Source: Prevotella sp. (lineage in GTDB: Bacteria > Bacteroidota > Bacteroidia > Bacteroidales > Bacteroidaceae). From it: 45,281 nt of DNA. Position 1 is the stretch's first letter. Every line of letters starts with the position of its first letter. Location of the stretch: contig JAFZCU010000087.1 in assembly GCA_017556145.1 (NCBI GenBank), positions 1 to 45,281 of the forward strand. Direction: 5' to 3'. A program made the translations under genes and the position numbers. The notes beneath the pieces were generated by a model that saw only the letters and a list, made by a program, of their open reading frames with translations, did not search any database and had not been told where the DNA came from. Of this stretch, positions 7,486-15,284 are shown piece after piece.

Positions 7486-8180
7486 TGGGGGCAAACAGGG
7501 CGTACAAAAGCAACGGAACTTCTAGAGATTCCTGAATTGCTAAATTGATAGGTTACATTACTAAAACATATACAATGTGAGATACCATATTTTCCACCCA
7601 TAGATTTAACCTCCATATCAGAAGCCCAAAGGTAAATGGATTCTTTACCAACTGGGAAAAAGATGGAATTGCCATTATTTCCTTTAACAACCCATCCATT
7701 AACACCATTATATTGTGCCCATTCCCAAATACACCTTTCTCTTAATTCACATAACTCAGTATATGTAGGCATCCTCCAATTGCCTCCCCATTTAACATGG
7801 GCAACATCATAGTCTGTTCCTTTTATATCTATTCCTATGTCAATGTATGACTCTGTGTTGGAATCATAATAAAGATAGTTTGAGACACCGCCAGAACCTG
7901 TCTTGGGGTTAGTCTCCCCCCATGAAAATTTGTCCCCTTTCTCTTCTGGCGAATTCGCTCCAACATTACAACTTGCCCATTTTACAGACAAACCCAGGTC
8001 TACAGCCTTATCGCTTGAAACATGTGTGTTGTTTTGTTGCTCCTCAGAGAATTCAACATAATCAATATTGTTCATGTTATACTTAACGGTCTGACCACTC
8101 TTATAATGGATATTCATTGTCTGAGACCATCCAACTGATGCAAGCAACACTGCTGCAAAAAATAATATAATTTTTCTCAT
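7482..8180 (-). CDS. Secreted Fib_succ_major-type protein (232 aa)
   Basis: A clear signal peptide (MRKIILFFAAVLLASVGWSQ) starts the protein. From about residue 60 it has the pattern of the Fibrobacter succinogenes major paralogous domain, common in Bacteroidales secreted proteins: VDLGLSVKWASCNVGA, a FSWGETNPKTG segment, NWRMPTYTELCEL and a C-terminal SVAFVRPVCPQ. The biochemical role of this domain is unknown; such proteins are usually surface or secreted. It lies 8 bp after the preceding minus-strand gene, so it is probably the last gene of a three-gene secreted-protein operon. Confidence 0.85.
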   Translation of the reverse strand: MRKIILFFAAVLLASVGWSQTMNIHYKSGQTVKYNMNNIDYVEFSEEQQNNTHVSSDKAVDLGLSVKWASCNVGANSPEEKGDKFSWGETNPKTGSGGVSNYLYYDSNTESYIDIGIDIKGTDYDVAHVKWGGNWRMPTYTELCELRERCIWEWAQYNGVNGWVVKGNNGNSIFFPVGKESIYLWASDMEVKSMGGKYGISHCICFSNVTYQFSNSGISRSSVAFVRPVCPQ

Positions 8181-8188
8181 AACGTTTA

Positions 8189-8590
8189 TTACTTTATGAA
8201 TATCTTCTTTCCGTTTATTATATACATGCCTCTTTCAAGGGATAAGACCTCACTCTTATCCTTCAATGTAGCAACTTTCTTGCCATCGATGGTAAAAACA
8301 TTGATGGGAACATTATCCTCATTATTTCGGATAATTACCTTGTCAACGGCTGTGTCAGACCCGCCAATCGGTGTAACCTTGCATGGAAGGGTGAGTGTCA
8401 CGGTCATAGAGTTGTTTTTCAGCAGCAGATTGCCATCTTCTGTGACAATCTTGGGCTTTTGACTCAGTTCAATGGTCATGGATGTTCCACTGAACTCCAC
8501 CTTGATTGCAGATCCCTCTGCCCTAATCTGCATAGGAATTGCAAATAATGCCAGGATAAAAACAGTTGATAAATATTTATACATTATCAT
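8189..8590 (-). CDS. Small secreted protein with C-terminal sorting-like tail (133 aa)
   Basis: N-terminal signal peptide ending near AIPMQIRAEG; the start could be the ATG at 8590 or at 8584. The middle (about 28-85) is beta-rich. The last 40 residues follow the Bacteroidetes C-terminal pattern seen in type-IX-like or cell-surface tails: NVFTIDGKKVATL, then LERGMYIINGKKIFIK. A remnant with the same pattern lies upstream at 9245-9365. The function is unknown. Confidence 0.75.
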   Translation of the reverse strand: MIMYKYLSTVFILALFAIPMQIRAEGSAIKVEFSGTSMTIELSQKPKIVTEDGNLLLKNNSMTVTLTLPCKVTPIGGSDTAVDKVIIRNNEDNVPINVFTIDGKKVATLKDKSEVLSLERGMYIINGKKIFIK

Positions 8591-8620
8591 AGTTGCTTTG
8601 GATTGTTGTTTAACATCTCA

Positions 8621-9235
8621 TTAAAAAATTAGTCTGAATTTTCCACTAATCTCATATTCGTTCCCATTCCAGTCATCCGTTAAGATAAAGGAGAAAGTTC
8701 CTTCTGTTACATAGCTATCTTCTCTACCCATAATGGCTTTTGCGCTAGGGTCTTTGAACTTGCCGACTTTGGTTATCTTCATTGACCCTGATGTAACAGT
8801 TCGGCGACTCATATTACCGCCACTGATAACCATTCCAACATTATCAGAATAGTCTGTGACTATATACTGCCCACGATTGCTGATGACCTCATACGTGCCA
8901 GTGGAATTCTGAAATACTTGTTTCATGTCCTCAGTGGTATAGCCTGCAATAACATGATACTGAAGCCCGTCCTGGTATGATATGGGGATTTGGTTTGATA
9001 CGCCTCCATAAGCATAAACTTCCATTCCATTCCTTTGTTTGGGAGCCAAGTTAACAATTCCAGAACCACACCAGTATTCGTCAACGTATTTCTCTCCATT
9101 GATGGTGATTTCAAAGTATTCATTGTCATCATAACCACCACCATCTTCATCGTCATCATCACCACCGCAAGCGGTTAATCCCAATACTGCAACCATCAGT
9201 GCCAGCATCATAATTGATAAATTTATCTTTCTCAT
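8621..9235 (-). CDS. Putative surface lipoprotein (204 aa)
   Basis: The lipobox LTAC places the lipidated Cys at residue 23, followed by GG and a run of seven acidic residues. In Bacteroidetes, acidic residues just after the Cys favour surface export. The rest is beta-rich with no recognised domain; segments such as YFEITINGEKYVDEYW and a TEGTFSFILTDDWNG strand pair near the end resemble small Bacteroidales lipoproteins of unknown role. It is first in a probable operon with the two following secreted proteins (gaps of 30 and 8 bp). Confidence 0.8.
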   Translation of the reverse strand: MRKINLSIMMLALMVAVLGLTACGGDDDDEDGGGYDDNEYFEITINGEKYVDEYWCGSGIVNLAPKQRNGMEVYAYGGVSNQIPISYQDGLQYHVIAGYTTEDMKQVFQNSTGTYEVISNRGQYIVTDYSDNVGMVISGGNMSRRTVTSGSMKITKVGKFKDPSAKAIMGREDSYVTEGTFSFILTDDWNGNEYEISGKFRLIF

Positions 9236-9244
9236 ACATTTCTT

Positions 9245-9365
9245 ATTTTACAGTGTATTTCTTTTCGTTAACCATATAGATTCCCTTTGGTAGATTCTCA
9301 ATGTCCGATACTTCAGCTGACATTTTACCACCCTGTAGGTTGTACACCTTATAACTATGCAAATG
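9245..9365 (-). pseudogene. Remnant of a secreted protein C-terminus
   Basis: The minus strand encodes about 40 residues ending in a normal stop and containing YKVYNLQGGKMSAEV and then LPKGIYMVNEKKYTVK. This matches the sorting-tail pattern of the protein at 8189-8590. An in-frame stop (9366-9368) lies directly upstream and the next gene's stop is at 9374, so the 5' part is missing. It is probably the scar of a deletion or of the insertion of the neighbouring module. Confidence 0.7.
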
Positions 9366-9373
9366 TTATATCG

Positions 9374-10135
9374 TTATTTCTTCTCAATTAAAAAATCTTC
9401 AAATTCTTTATAATATATAATAGTTCTTTGTTCCATAAAGACTAATAATCTCCTTTTCTTTTCTGCTTCTACAAAGAAATGAGCATATACTCCATCTTCA
9501 TCGTGATATTTAAATATACATTTATTGATTTCATCTTTGGTAATATCTTTTATGAAGCATTCAAAAATCCTGTACTTATCATCCTCATTATAACCATACA
9601 ACAAGTGCATGATTCCTTCCCACGCTTCTGCTATCCTACCATTAATAATAACGAGTTTACGAAATTCCTTGTATATGACTTCTTCTTTTATTGCATCATC
9701 ATACAGATGGCTATTAAGAGAATCTATATTAACGTTATACTCGTTTATCAATTCAATCAAGCCTTCAATTATCCTATAGGAAGTATGATTTTTATAGAAT
9801 AGTTCACAATGGATGTTTGTTGATGGTAATTTAATAATTTCTAATATTTGTTCTAAAGGATAATATTTATATTTTTTATCATCAAGAATATTCCATAATG
9901 CAAGAATCCTTAAATAACCATCTAATAGTTTAACTATAAATTCATCAAGTAGAAACTGTTGTATGTCTTTATTGATAATGGGCATTGTGTTTTCCTCGGT
10001 CTGCCTTTGAGACTTTAGTGTTTGTCTTGCTATTATGAAAGAAAGAATAGCAACGAACAAAGAACAAAGTGCTACAGATACAGCAATCCAATCCCATACA
10101 GTTAGGGACAACCATTCAGCAAATTCTTTAATCAT
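9374..10135 (-). CDS. Single-TM protein of unknown function (253 aa)
   Basis: Not recognised. One N-terminal TM segment (about 15-37: WIAVSVALCSLFVAILSFII) is followed by a charged stretch ARQTLKSQRQTEENT and a long, mainly helical, probably cytoplasmic domain to the C-terminus. There is no signal peptidase site, so it is probably membrane-anchored. It starts 6 bp after the end of the coiled-coil gene at 10142, and the two are surely co-transcribed from the promoter near 10812-10842. It is AT-rich like the divergent genes. Position next to a pentapeptide/nucleotide-enzyme-like protein suggests a shared module, but no function is shown. Confidence 0.75.
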   Translation of the reverse strand: MIKEFAEWLSLTVWDWIAVSVALCSLFVAILSFIIARQTLKSQRQTEENTMPIINKDIQQFLLDEFIVKLLDGYLRILALWNILDDKKYKYYPLEQILEIIKLPSTNIHCELFYKNHTSYRIIEGLIELINEYNVNIDSLNSHLYDDAIKEEVIYKEFRKLVIINGRIAEAWEGIMHLLYGYNEDDKYRIFECFIKDITKDEINKCIFKYHDEDGVYAHFFVEAEKKRRLLVFMEQRTIIYYKEFEDFLIEKK

Positions 10136-10141
10136 GATACT

Positions 10142-10741
10142 TTAATTTGACATTTTCCTCATATAATTTGCGATTTCCTCATATAATTTGCGCATTTCCT
10201 CAGAGGGATTTTCACTGTCTTTTAGACTCCTTAACTTGAGCTCTAATTCACTTGGCTGATACGCTGATATTAGTGAAGCCACTTTCTCGGGCTCTGATTC
10301 ACCTTGCTGATACCCTGATATTAGAGAAGTCTCTGTATTTGGATTCTTTTTTTCTTTTTCAAAAATATCAGTAGCAATCTCTTTTCTAAGTTGTTTTATT
10401 GCATCATCATCTTCTGCTTTAAAAGAAACAACAAATCGACTTTTGTACTTTTCATCAATGTAAGTTTTATACATTTGTTGACTAAGAGTTAATGAATCTG
10501 TATACAGATTGCCATAATGAGGGGGTTCAATACTATATAGGCAATGTTCATCTTCTTCCAAATGTTCAAGTCTATTTCGTTCTAATTCTTCAAGAATCTT
10601 TTTCCTTTCTTTTTCTCTTTCTTCTTCGATGATTTTTCTTTCAGATAGAGAGAGTTCTGCCTCTTTCATTAATTGGACTTCCTTAAATACTGATTTAAGA
10701 AAATCTAAATAGTCCCATGTGTACAATATTCTTCCGGCCAT
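10142..10741 (-). CDS. Coiled-coil protein of unknown function (199 aa)
   Basis: Not recognised. Residues 20-60 are a highly charged coiled coil (ERKIIEEEREKERKKILEEL). The middle (75-130) is mixed. A degenerate 17-residue repeat occurs near the C-terminus (SLISGYQQGESEPEKVA, then SLISAYQPSELELK). The final codons run through a 20-bp tandem duplication (10153-10192) that has shifted the reading frame of the tail. With one copy removed, the frame would end in a stop overlapping the ATG of the next gene. No signal peptide or TM segment. It is the first gene of a two-gene unit divergent from the pentapeptide gene. Confidence 0.7.
   Translation of the reverse strand: MAGRILYTWDYLDFLKSVFKEVQLMKEAELSLSERKIIEEEREKERKKILEELERNRLEHLEEDEHCLYSIEPPHYGNLYTDSLTLSQQMYKTYIDEKYKSRFVVSFKAEDDDAIKQLRKEIATDIFEKEKKNPNTETSLISGYQQGESEPEKVASLISAYQPSELELKLRSLKDSENPSEEMRKLYEEIANYMRKMSN
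10153..10192. repeat. 20-bp tandem duplication at the 3' end of the coiled-coil gene
   Basis: Two adjacent 20-bp units that differ only at the first base: 10153-10172 (starts TTTTCCTC) and 10173-10192 (starts ATTTCCTC). Each ends ATAATTTGCG. Since 20 is not a multiple of 3, one extra unit changes the reading frame. Confidence 0.9.
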
Positions 10742-10811
10742 GTTAACTTTAAAAACGATTCAATTTCTTAATTATGTATTATAGTTATTCACTTTTCCCT
10801 CCTTTTGCCAA

Positions 10812-10842
10812 CAAAATTACAATTTTTCTCACTCAATTCCAA
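10812..10842 (-). promoter_or_regulatory. Promoter for the 10741/10135 gene pair
   Basis: On the minus strand TTG (10840-10842), a 20-bp spacer and TAATTTTG (10812-10819) match the Bacteroidetes consensus. The leader would be about 65 nt. Confidence 0.65.
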
Positions 10843-10880
10843 CTATTTATTCAAAAATCTGCATTTTTCTGCTCAAATTC

Positions 10881-10911
10881 TTTGGTAGTTCAACTAAAAC
10901 CACTAGCTTTG
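10881..10911 (+). promoter_or_regulatory. Upstream promoter of the pentapeptide gene
   Basis: TTTG (10881-10884), a 19-bp spacer and TAGCTTTG (10904-10911). It lies 87 bp upstream of a second promoter at 10998-11028. Between them there is only a frame-open stretch and no credible separate gene. Confidence 0.5.
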
Positions 10912-10997
10912 CACCTGTTAATTGATGAATCGAGCCTAGGAAAAGCGACAACCCCTAATAAAGTTCAAGAACAGATTACTGAAAAAAAGAAAAAAAC

Positions 10998-11028
10998 TTG
11001 GTTATTTGGAAAATATTTCTTACCTTTG
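10998..11028 (+). promoter_or_regulatory. Proximal promoter of the pentapeptide gene
   Basis: TTG (10998-11000), a 20-bp spacer and TACCTTTG (11021-11028). The predicted start near 11035 gives an 18-nt leader to the ATG at 11053 and rules out the upstream in-frame start at 10774. Confidence 0.65.
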
Positions 11029-11052
11029 CAAAAACAACAACTAAAACGCATT

Positions 11053-12252
11053 ATGAAATTAACTATCTCAGACATTCTGCAACTCATTGCAATTTTGGGT
11101 ATTATTGCTGCCATAGTTTATGGCATACTGAAATTTATACAGGACTTTGTACAGCGAGAATCTGTCAAGCGGGAAAACTACCACAAGTCATTTGACACGA
11201 TAGTAGCCCAATTGTCATCAGATGTTAAAACCTCACAGTTGTCTGCCGCCATTCTACTGAGAAGGTATTTCAAAAATACAGGTAAAAAGAAGAGGTCTGA
11301 CTTACGAATAGAAGCTATCAATGTCATATCCTCACTACTAAAAATATTGCCAACTGGCGTGTTGCAAAAAACTCTTGGCGATGGTCTGGCATATGCGGTA
11401 AATCTTGAGAAGGTTGATCTCCAGAATACCAACCTTCAAAATTTGTATTTAGGAAGAAAAGACAATATCCGTATTCAGATGCGGGAAACAGATATGTTTA
11501 TGGCAGACCTGTCGTATGCAACACTGAATGAAATTGATGGACAAGAGGCAGTGTTCCGGAATTCCATTCTATATCATACACAAATCAAGAACAGCAACTT
11601 CTCCAAAGCCAACTTTAAGGGGGCAGACCTTAGTAATGTATATTTTGAAGAGGTAACTCTTGATGGTGCAGATTTCTCAAATGCAACCAATCTGCCTATT
11701 GAATTTAATGAATGTCTTGATAATAACGGCAAATACATTTCCGAGAAAAAACTTACAACCCCTTCTACTAAAAAGGCAAGGAAGGCCATTTTCTTCAGTA
11801 TGCCTGGCAACCTTAACAAGAAAGACGAATTATTAACGAAGTATTACCGGGATTTCTTTATTGAAAAAGGATTTGACGTTATATATTATGAGAAAGACGA
11901 GTATCCGGAGTTTGGCCAGTTCAATAAGATACGACAGAGTATCGTTAATTCATCTGCAATGATTGCTTTTGGTTTCAAACAGATCTATATCGAAAATGGA
12001 ACAATCCATCCTAATACGACAGCAGAAGAGCCGTTATTTATGAAATACATGTCAACTTATTGGAATGAACTTGAAGTTGGCATGGGGCTTATGAACAACC
12101 TACCGATTTTATTGGTAAAAGACGCAAATATTGATAGTGGCATATTTGATGATAAACTGAGTGAATTCTTTGTTGGCACAATCCTCTCGGATTACAACCT
12201 CAGGGAATTGGAATACCACCCGTCTCTTAAGACTTGGCTATCTACATTTTAA
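11053..12252 (+). CDS. Membrane-anchored pentapeptide-repeat protein with a deoxyribosyltransferase/TIR-like C-terminal domain (399 aa)
   Basis: Start chosen at 11053, just after a good promoter; the frame is open further upstream. A TM segment lies at about 8-28 (LQLIAILGIIAAIVYGILKF). A helical part follows (35-110). Pentapeptide-like repeats of the A(D/N)LxX type occupy about 115-225 (VDLQNTNLQN, SNFSKANFKGADLSN, LDGADFSNATN). The C-terminal domain (about 247-399) reads as a Rossmann-like fold: strand AIFFSMPG, strand FDVIYYEKDE, IRQSIVNSSAMIAFGF, and YWNELEVGMGLMNNLPILLV with Glu341 in the position of the catalytic Glu of nucleoside 2-deoxyribosyltransferase and TIR-like enzymes. A role as a membrane-bound nucleotide- or NAD-processing effector is inference. 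Divergent genes and the following gene may be partners. Confidence 0.75.
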   Translation: MKLTISDILQLIAILGIIAAIVYGILKFIQDFVQRESVKRENYHKSFDTIVAQLSSDVKTSQLSAAILLRRYFKNTGKKKRSDLRIEAINVISSLLKILPTGVLQKTLGDGLAYAVNLEKVDLQNTNLQNLYLGRKDNIRIQMRETDMFMADLSYATLNEIDGQEAVFRNSILYHTQIKNSNFSKANFKGADLSNVYFEEVTLDGADFSNATNLPIEFNECLDNNGKYISEKKLTTPSTKKARKAIFFSMPGNLNKKDELLTKYYRDFFIEKGFDVIYYEKDEYPEFGQFNKIRQSIVNSSAMIAFGFKQIYIENGTIHPNTTAEEPLFMKYMSTYWNELEVGMGLMNNLPILLVKDANIDSGIFDDKLSEFFVGTILSDYNLRELEYHPSLKTWLSTF

Positions 12253-12285
12253 CTTTGCATCGTATAACTTAAAACATTGAAGACT

Positions 12286-13026
12286 ATGGCAAATTTAAAT
12301 AATACGAAAATGATAGACTCTTACGAGGAAGTTTTAAATGAATTGAGCAGTAAAATTGGGAAAAAAATCACAATTGATCAACTGTTTGAAAGCGGTATGA
12401 ATAAGATTATACGGATTGATAAAGATAAAATTGATAGGGAATGGGAAAAACTAAAAGGTAGAATCATTAATGGTAGAATCATTAATAAAGAAGAAGACGT
12501 CTATGTTCGTAGTCATGGGCGTAATGGTTCGGGTAATATAAAATTAATACCTTTGTTAAAGGAAGTTTTTGACATGAAGTTTGAAACCGATTCAACTAAC
12601 AACTCAAAACCCAAAAGTCTTCTGAAAAGATGCTGTGGTGATGAGTACCAGAACTATCAGATTTCACACATTTTTGAAGAGAGGACCAACAACCCATTTC
12701 TATTTACTGCGCCTTGGATGGTGTGCTTCACTCCTAAGATTATAGACCCCTTCACAGGACATGAATCCAAAGGATATCCAGAATTAAGAAGAAAATTCAC
12801 ACAATGGGCATATGATACAAACAAAAAATATATAGAAAACTACAATAAATTAATACTCCGCTATTGGAAAAGACTAAAGGCCTTATTTGATGAAGAGAAA
12901 TACAGAGACGATGAGAAGTTTAGAGAACGTATGATTATAGCTTTGGCTCCCATTAAACTTGATTATGAGCTGCTTGATTCGGAAGAAAGAAAAGCAAAAT
13001 ATATTGAAGAATTCAATAAGCTATAA
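12286..13026 (+). CDS. Possible HNH-like protein (246 aa)
   Basis: Family uncertain. I prefer the ATG at 12286; a TTG in frame at 12277 is possible. A promoter-like TAACTTTG (12250-12257) overlaps the preceding stop. The central segment has Cys116-Cys117, then YQISHIFEERTNNP with His128, a WMVCFTPK strand and DPFTGHESKG with His159. This order (His-Ile, then Asn, then His) resembles a divergent HNH/beta-beta-alpha-metal nuclease, but the match is loose. The N- and C-terminal parts are helical and lysine-rich. A 15-bp in-frame tandem duplication (12457-12486) encodes GRIIN twice. It follows the pentapeptide gene by 33 bp and is as AT-rich, so it is probably part of the same module. Confidence 0.6.
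   Translation: MANLNNTKMIDSYEEVLNELSSKIGKKITIDQLFESGMNKIIRIDKDKIDREWEKLKGRIINGRIINKEEDVYVRSHGRNGSGNIKLIPLLKEVFDMKFETDSTNNSKPKSLLKRCCGDEYQNYQISHIFEERTNNPFLFTAPWMVCFTPKIIDPFTGHESKGYPELRRKFTQWAYDTNKKYIENYNKLILRYWKRLKALFDEEKYRDDEKFRERMIIALAPIKLDYELLDSEERKAKYIEEFNKL
12457..12486. repeat. 15-bp perfect tandem duplication in the HNH-like gene
   Basis: GGTAGAATCATTAAT occurs twice head to tail (12457-12471 and 12472-12486), adding five residues (GRIIN) in frame. Confidence 0.9.
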
Positions 13027-13088
13027 TAAACACATCGTTCCAGGCCCATGTGCATATGCCTGTGACAACCAAATAAAAGAAGGGAGTC

Positions 13089-13544
13089 ATGAAGAAAGTA
13101 TTGTTTGCCCTATTAGCAGTATTGTTCATGGCAACGGTTATTTGTTGCGATGAAAGTGAAAATCCTGTAGTTGATGTCACATTGAAGAACTTTGCCAATT
13201 CAGGTTGCAAAGGCAATACCAGAGCTGGTGATGAAGGCAGGGCAGAGTTCATCGAGTATTCTGTGATTCACGATGACTATCTCTATTTAAACCATCGGAA
13301 TGTTATGTTTAATTGCTGTCCTGGGGAATTAGGAGCCAATATCTCTGTCGATGAAAACATCATCACTATAAATGAATATGAGACAGAACAGGGTTGCAAA
13401 TGCATTTGTACTTATGACCTGAGCTATGAGATTGGTCCTCTGAAAGAAGGTGAGACATATACGCTATCCATCAAGCAGAATGACAATGAGCCGATAACAA
13501 GAAAGTTCGAATTCAAAAACTCGATGTCTGGAGTATGGAAATAA
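13089..13544 (+). CDS. Small Cys-rich lipoprotein (151 aa)
   Basis: An N-terminal signal peptide with a lipobox ending at Cys19 or Cys20 (TVICC) followed by DESEN marks an exported lipoprotein. The mature part has conserved-looking cysteines (GCKG, MFNCCPGELGANISV, CKCICTYDLSYEIGPL), resembling small Bacteroidales lipoproteins of unknown function. A purine-rich AAGGGAG precedes the start. The last 10 bases overlap the start of the patatin gene (ATGGAAATAA), indicating translational coupling. No enzymatic motif is seen. Confidence 0.8.
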   Translation: MKKVLFALLAVLFMATVICCDESENPVVDVTLKNFANSGCKGNTRAGDEGRAEFIEYSVIHDDYLYLNHRNVMFNCCPGELGANISVDENIITINEYETEQGCKCICTYDLSYEIGPLKEGETYTLSIKQNDNEPITRKFEFKNSMSGVWK

Positions 13545-14419
13545 AAAATAAGGTGAAAGAGGCAGCTTTAGTACTATCGAGCGGTGGTGCGCGAGGACTG
13601 GCACATATCGGTGCCATCGAGGAATTGGAAGCCAACGGTTATCATATCAGTTCGATAGCAGGCTGTTCGATGGGAGCCCTCATCGGCGGTGTCTATGCGG
13701 CAGGCAAACTGGAGGAATTCCGCGAATGGATGAAAACCATCGACCGCAAGAAGATGCTCGAACTGACCGACTTCTCGCTGTCGCTGAATCATTTCGTCAA
13801 AGGCTCCCGCATCATCAAGGCCATCATGGAATTTGTGCCCGACATGGCCATCGAGGATCTGCCGATACCCTATTGTGCCGTCGCCACCGACCTGAAAGAC
13901 GGGCGCGAGGTCGTGTTCAACAAGGGCAGTCTCTTCGAGGCTATCCGGGCCAGCATCTCCCTCCCCTCGTTCTACGAGCCCGTCCAGCGCGACGGTATGA
14001 TCCTCATCGACGGTGGCGTGATCAACCCCATACCCCTGAACCGTGTCAAGCGGCAGGCGGGCGATATCCTGGTGGGCATCGACGTGAGCGGCCACGACTA
14101 TAAAGCCCAATGGGAGCTGAAAGAGGAACTGACAGAACGGCGCAAGCACGACAAGTCGCTCAAAGCCCAGATCCTCGACAAACTGATACCCGACAACATC
14201 GATTTCAACTATCTCACCGTTCTTTCACGGACCAGTTCGCTGATGATCCGCCAGAACTCCATCCTCATGGCCCAGCTCATGCATCCCGACATGCTCATCG
14301 ATATCCAGATGTCGCGCTACGGCAGCTTCGATTACGACAAGTCCGAGAAGATCATCGCCCTCGGCCGCCTCAAAGCCTCCCTCGCCATCAGCAAGTACGA
14401 GAACGGCATCAGCAGCTAA
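13535..14419 (+). CDS. Patatin-like phospholipase (294 aa)
   Basis: Predicted serine lipid acyl hydrolase acting on membrane phospholipids. The oxyanion-hole motif SGGARGLAHIG (16-26), the nucleophile motif GCSMG with Ser45, and the catalytic DGG with Asp159 (ILIDGGVINPIP) are all present, giving a complete Ser-Asp dyad. There is no signal peptide, as in the RssA/YlbK type of patatin, so it is probably cytoplasmic. Codon use is GC-richer than in the AT-rich island upstream, so core genome resumes here. It overlaps the lipoprotein gene by 10 bp and is followed by a clear terminator. Confidence 0.93.
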   Translation: MEIKNKVKEAALVLSSGGARGLAHIGAIEELEANGYHISSIAGCSMGALIGGVYAAGKLEEFREWMKTIDRKKMLELTDFSLSLNHFVKGSRIIKAIMEFVPDMAIEDLPIPYCAVATDLKDGREVVFNKGSLFEAIRASISLPSFYEPVQRDGMILIDGGVINPIPLNRVKRQAGDILVGIDVSGHDYKAQWELKEELTERRKHDKSLKAQILDKLIPDNIDFNYLTVLSRTSSLMIRQNSILMAQLMHPDMLIDIQMSRYGSFDYDKSEKIIALGRLKASLAISKYENGISS

Positions 14420-14469
14420 AGCAAGCAGAATTTTCCGCTAAACAATGGTGATGTCTTAAAAATAAAAAC

Positions 14470-14511
14470 CGGCAGATTCCATTCCGGAACCTGCCGATTT
14501 ATTTGTTTTTT
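14470..14511 (+). terminator. Terminator after the patatin gene
   Basis: CGGCAG (14470-14475) pairs with CTGCCG (14491-14496), with an inner TTCC/GGAA extension across one mismatch. A T-rich tract (14498-14511) follows. Confidence 0.85.
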
Positions 14512-14585
14512 CAGGCGATTAAGTTCTTGACATCGCGGACGAGGCGGATGGGAGCGGCATATTCGCGGGCGATATCATCGTCTGA
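14511..14585 (-). pseudogene. Remnant of a duplicate of the 94-aa gene at 15285
   Basis: The minus strand encodes SDDDIAREYAAPIRLVRDV then KNLIA and a stop. This matches the last 24 residues of the protein at 15285-15569 (SGDEIAREYAAPIRIVRDV, KSLMA). I count about 9 differences in 75 bases, most of them silent. The rest of the copy is missing: an in-frame TAG lies immediately upstream, next to the end of the barrel gene. Confidence 0.8.
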
Positions 14586-14590
14586 CTAAA

Positions 14591-15190
14591 TCACAACTTG
14601 TAACCTAATGTGACGGTGATGACCCGGTTGAAGACACTATTGTCAACGCCAGAGAACAACTTGATGAGACCGAAGTTGTAACGGGCATCGAGCGTGAAGT
14701 TGTTGTACTCGTAAGAGAGACCAACGGGAATGGAGAGGTCGAACTTGTTCATCTTGGCGTCGCTATCATTGAACAGGAAATCCATAACCCTGTCGAAGTC
14801 ATACGTCTGGCCATCTATCTTCATGTTGGTTTTCACCCTATAGGCTGGCTGTAAACCGGCCTTTACGGCCAGTCCCGGCACCACATAGTAGTTGGCCGTA
14901 ATGGGCACAGCGAAATAATAATTGTTCAAGGTACCATCGCCATCATCGTATTTGAAACCCTGATTGGTGAACAGCATACCTCCCGCCAGACTGAATTGGT
15001 CGGTAATGTATTGCTCGTACTCCGCGCCATAGGTGAGGTTGATTTTCATCTTGGCATCGTCGGTGTTAGTCAAGGTCGAGAATGTGACACCCACTCTGGG
15101 CTGGATGCTGAACTCGCCTTCCCTATGCTGGGCATTTGCACTTACTATAGCCATCATGGCGGCTATGACCATTACTATTACTTTTTTCAT
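14591..15190 (-). CDS. PorT-like outer-membrane beta-barrel protein (199 aa)
   Basis: Signal peptide MKKVIVMVIAAMMAIVSANA precedes a mature chain of alternating strands with aromatic ends (YGAEYEQYITDQFSLAGGML, LDARYNFGLIKLF) that closes with the strand VITVTLGYKL, typical of eight-stranded outer-membrane beta-barrels (OMP_b-brl_2/PorT type). It lies in the outer membrane; the ligand or partner is unknown. It has its own promoter (CAAAGTTA on the plus strand, 15218-15225). It is flanked by two copies of the 3' end of the 94-aa gene, suggesting that a tandem duplication shaped this locus. Confidence 0.85.
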   Translation of the reverse strand: MKKVIVMVIAAMMAIVSANAQHREGEFSIQPRVGVTFSTLTNTDDAKMKINLTYGAEYEQYITDQFSLAGGMLFTNQGFKYDDGDGTLNNYYFAVPITANYYVVPGLAVKAGLQPAYRVKTNMKIDGQTYDFDRVMDFLFNDSDAKMNKFDLSIPVGLSYEYNNFTLDARYNFGLIKLFSGVDNSVFNRVITVTLGYKL

Positions 15191-15217
15191 ACCTTATCAT
15201 TATCTTGATCTTGGCCG

Positions 15218-15225
15218 CAAAGTTA
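15218..15225 (-). promoter_or_regulatory. -7 box of the PorT-like gene
   Basis: The minus strand reads TAACTTTG here. A TTG (15249-15251) lies about 23 bp further upstream, slightly beyond the usual spacing. The leader would be about 20 nt. Confidence 0.55.
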
Positions 15226-15284
15226 CGAATTAATTCTGATATTGGCCGCAATTTGTTTCTATTTTCTTGAAAAATGTCTCAAAA

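Noticed and set aside
10774..11052. N-terminal extension of the pentapeptide protein
   Set aside because: The in-frame ATG at 10774 lies upstream of both promoters; the extension reads like translated AT-rich non-coding DNA.
13726..14451. Two overlapping plus-strand frames within the patatin gene
   Set aside because: Arg/Pro-rich shadow translations of the patatin frame.
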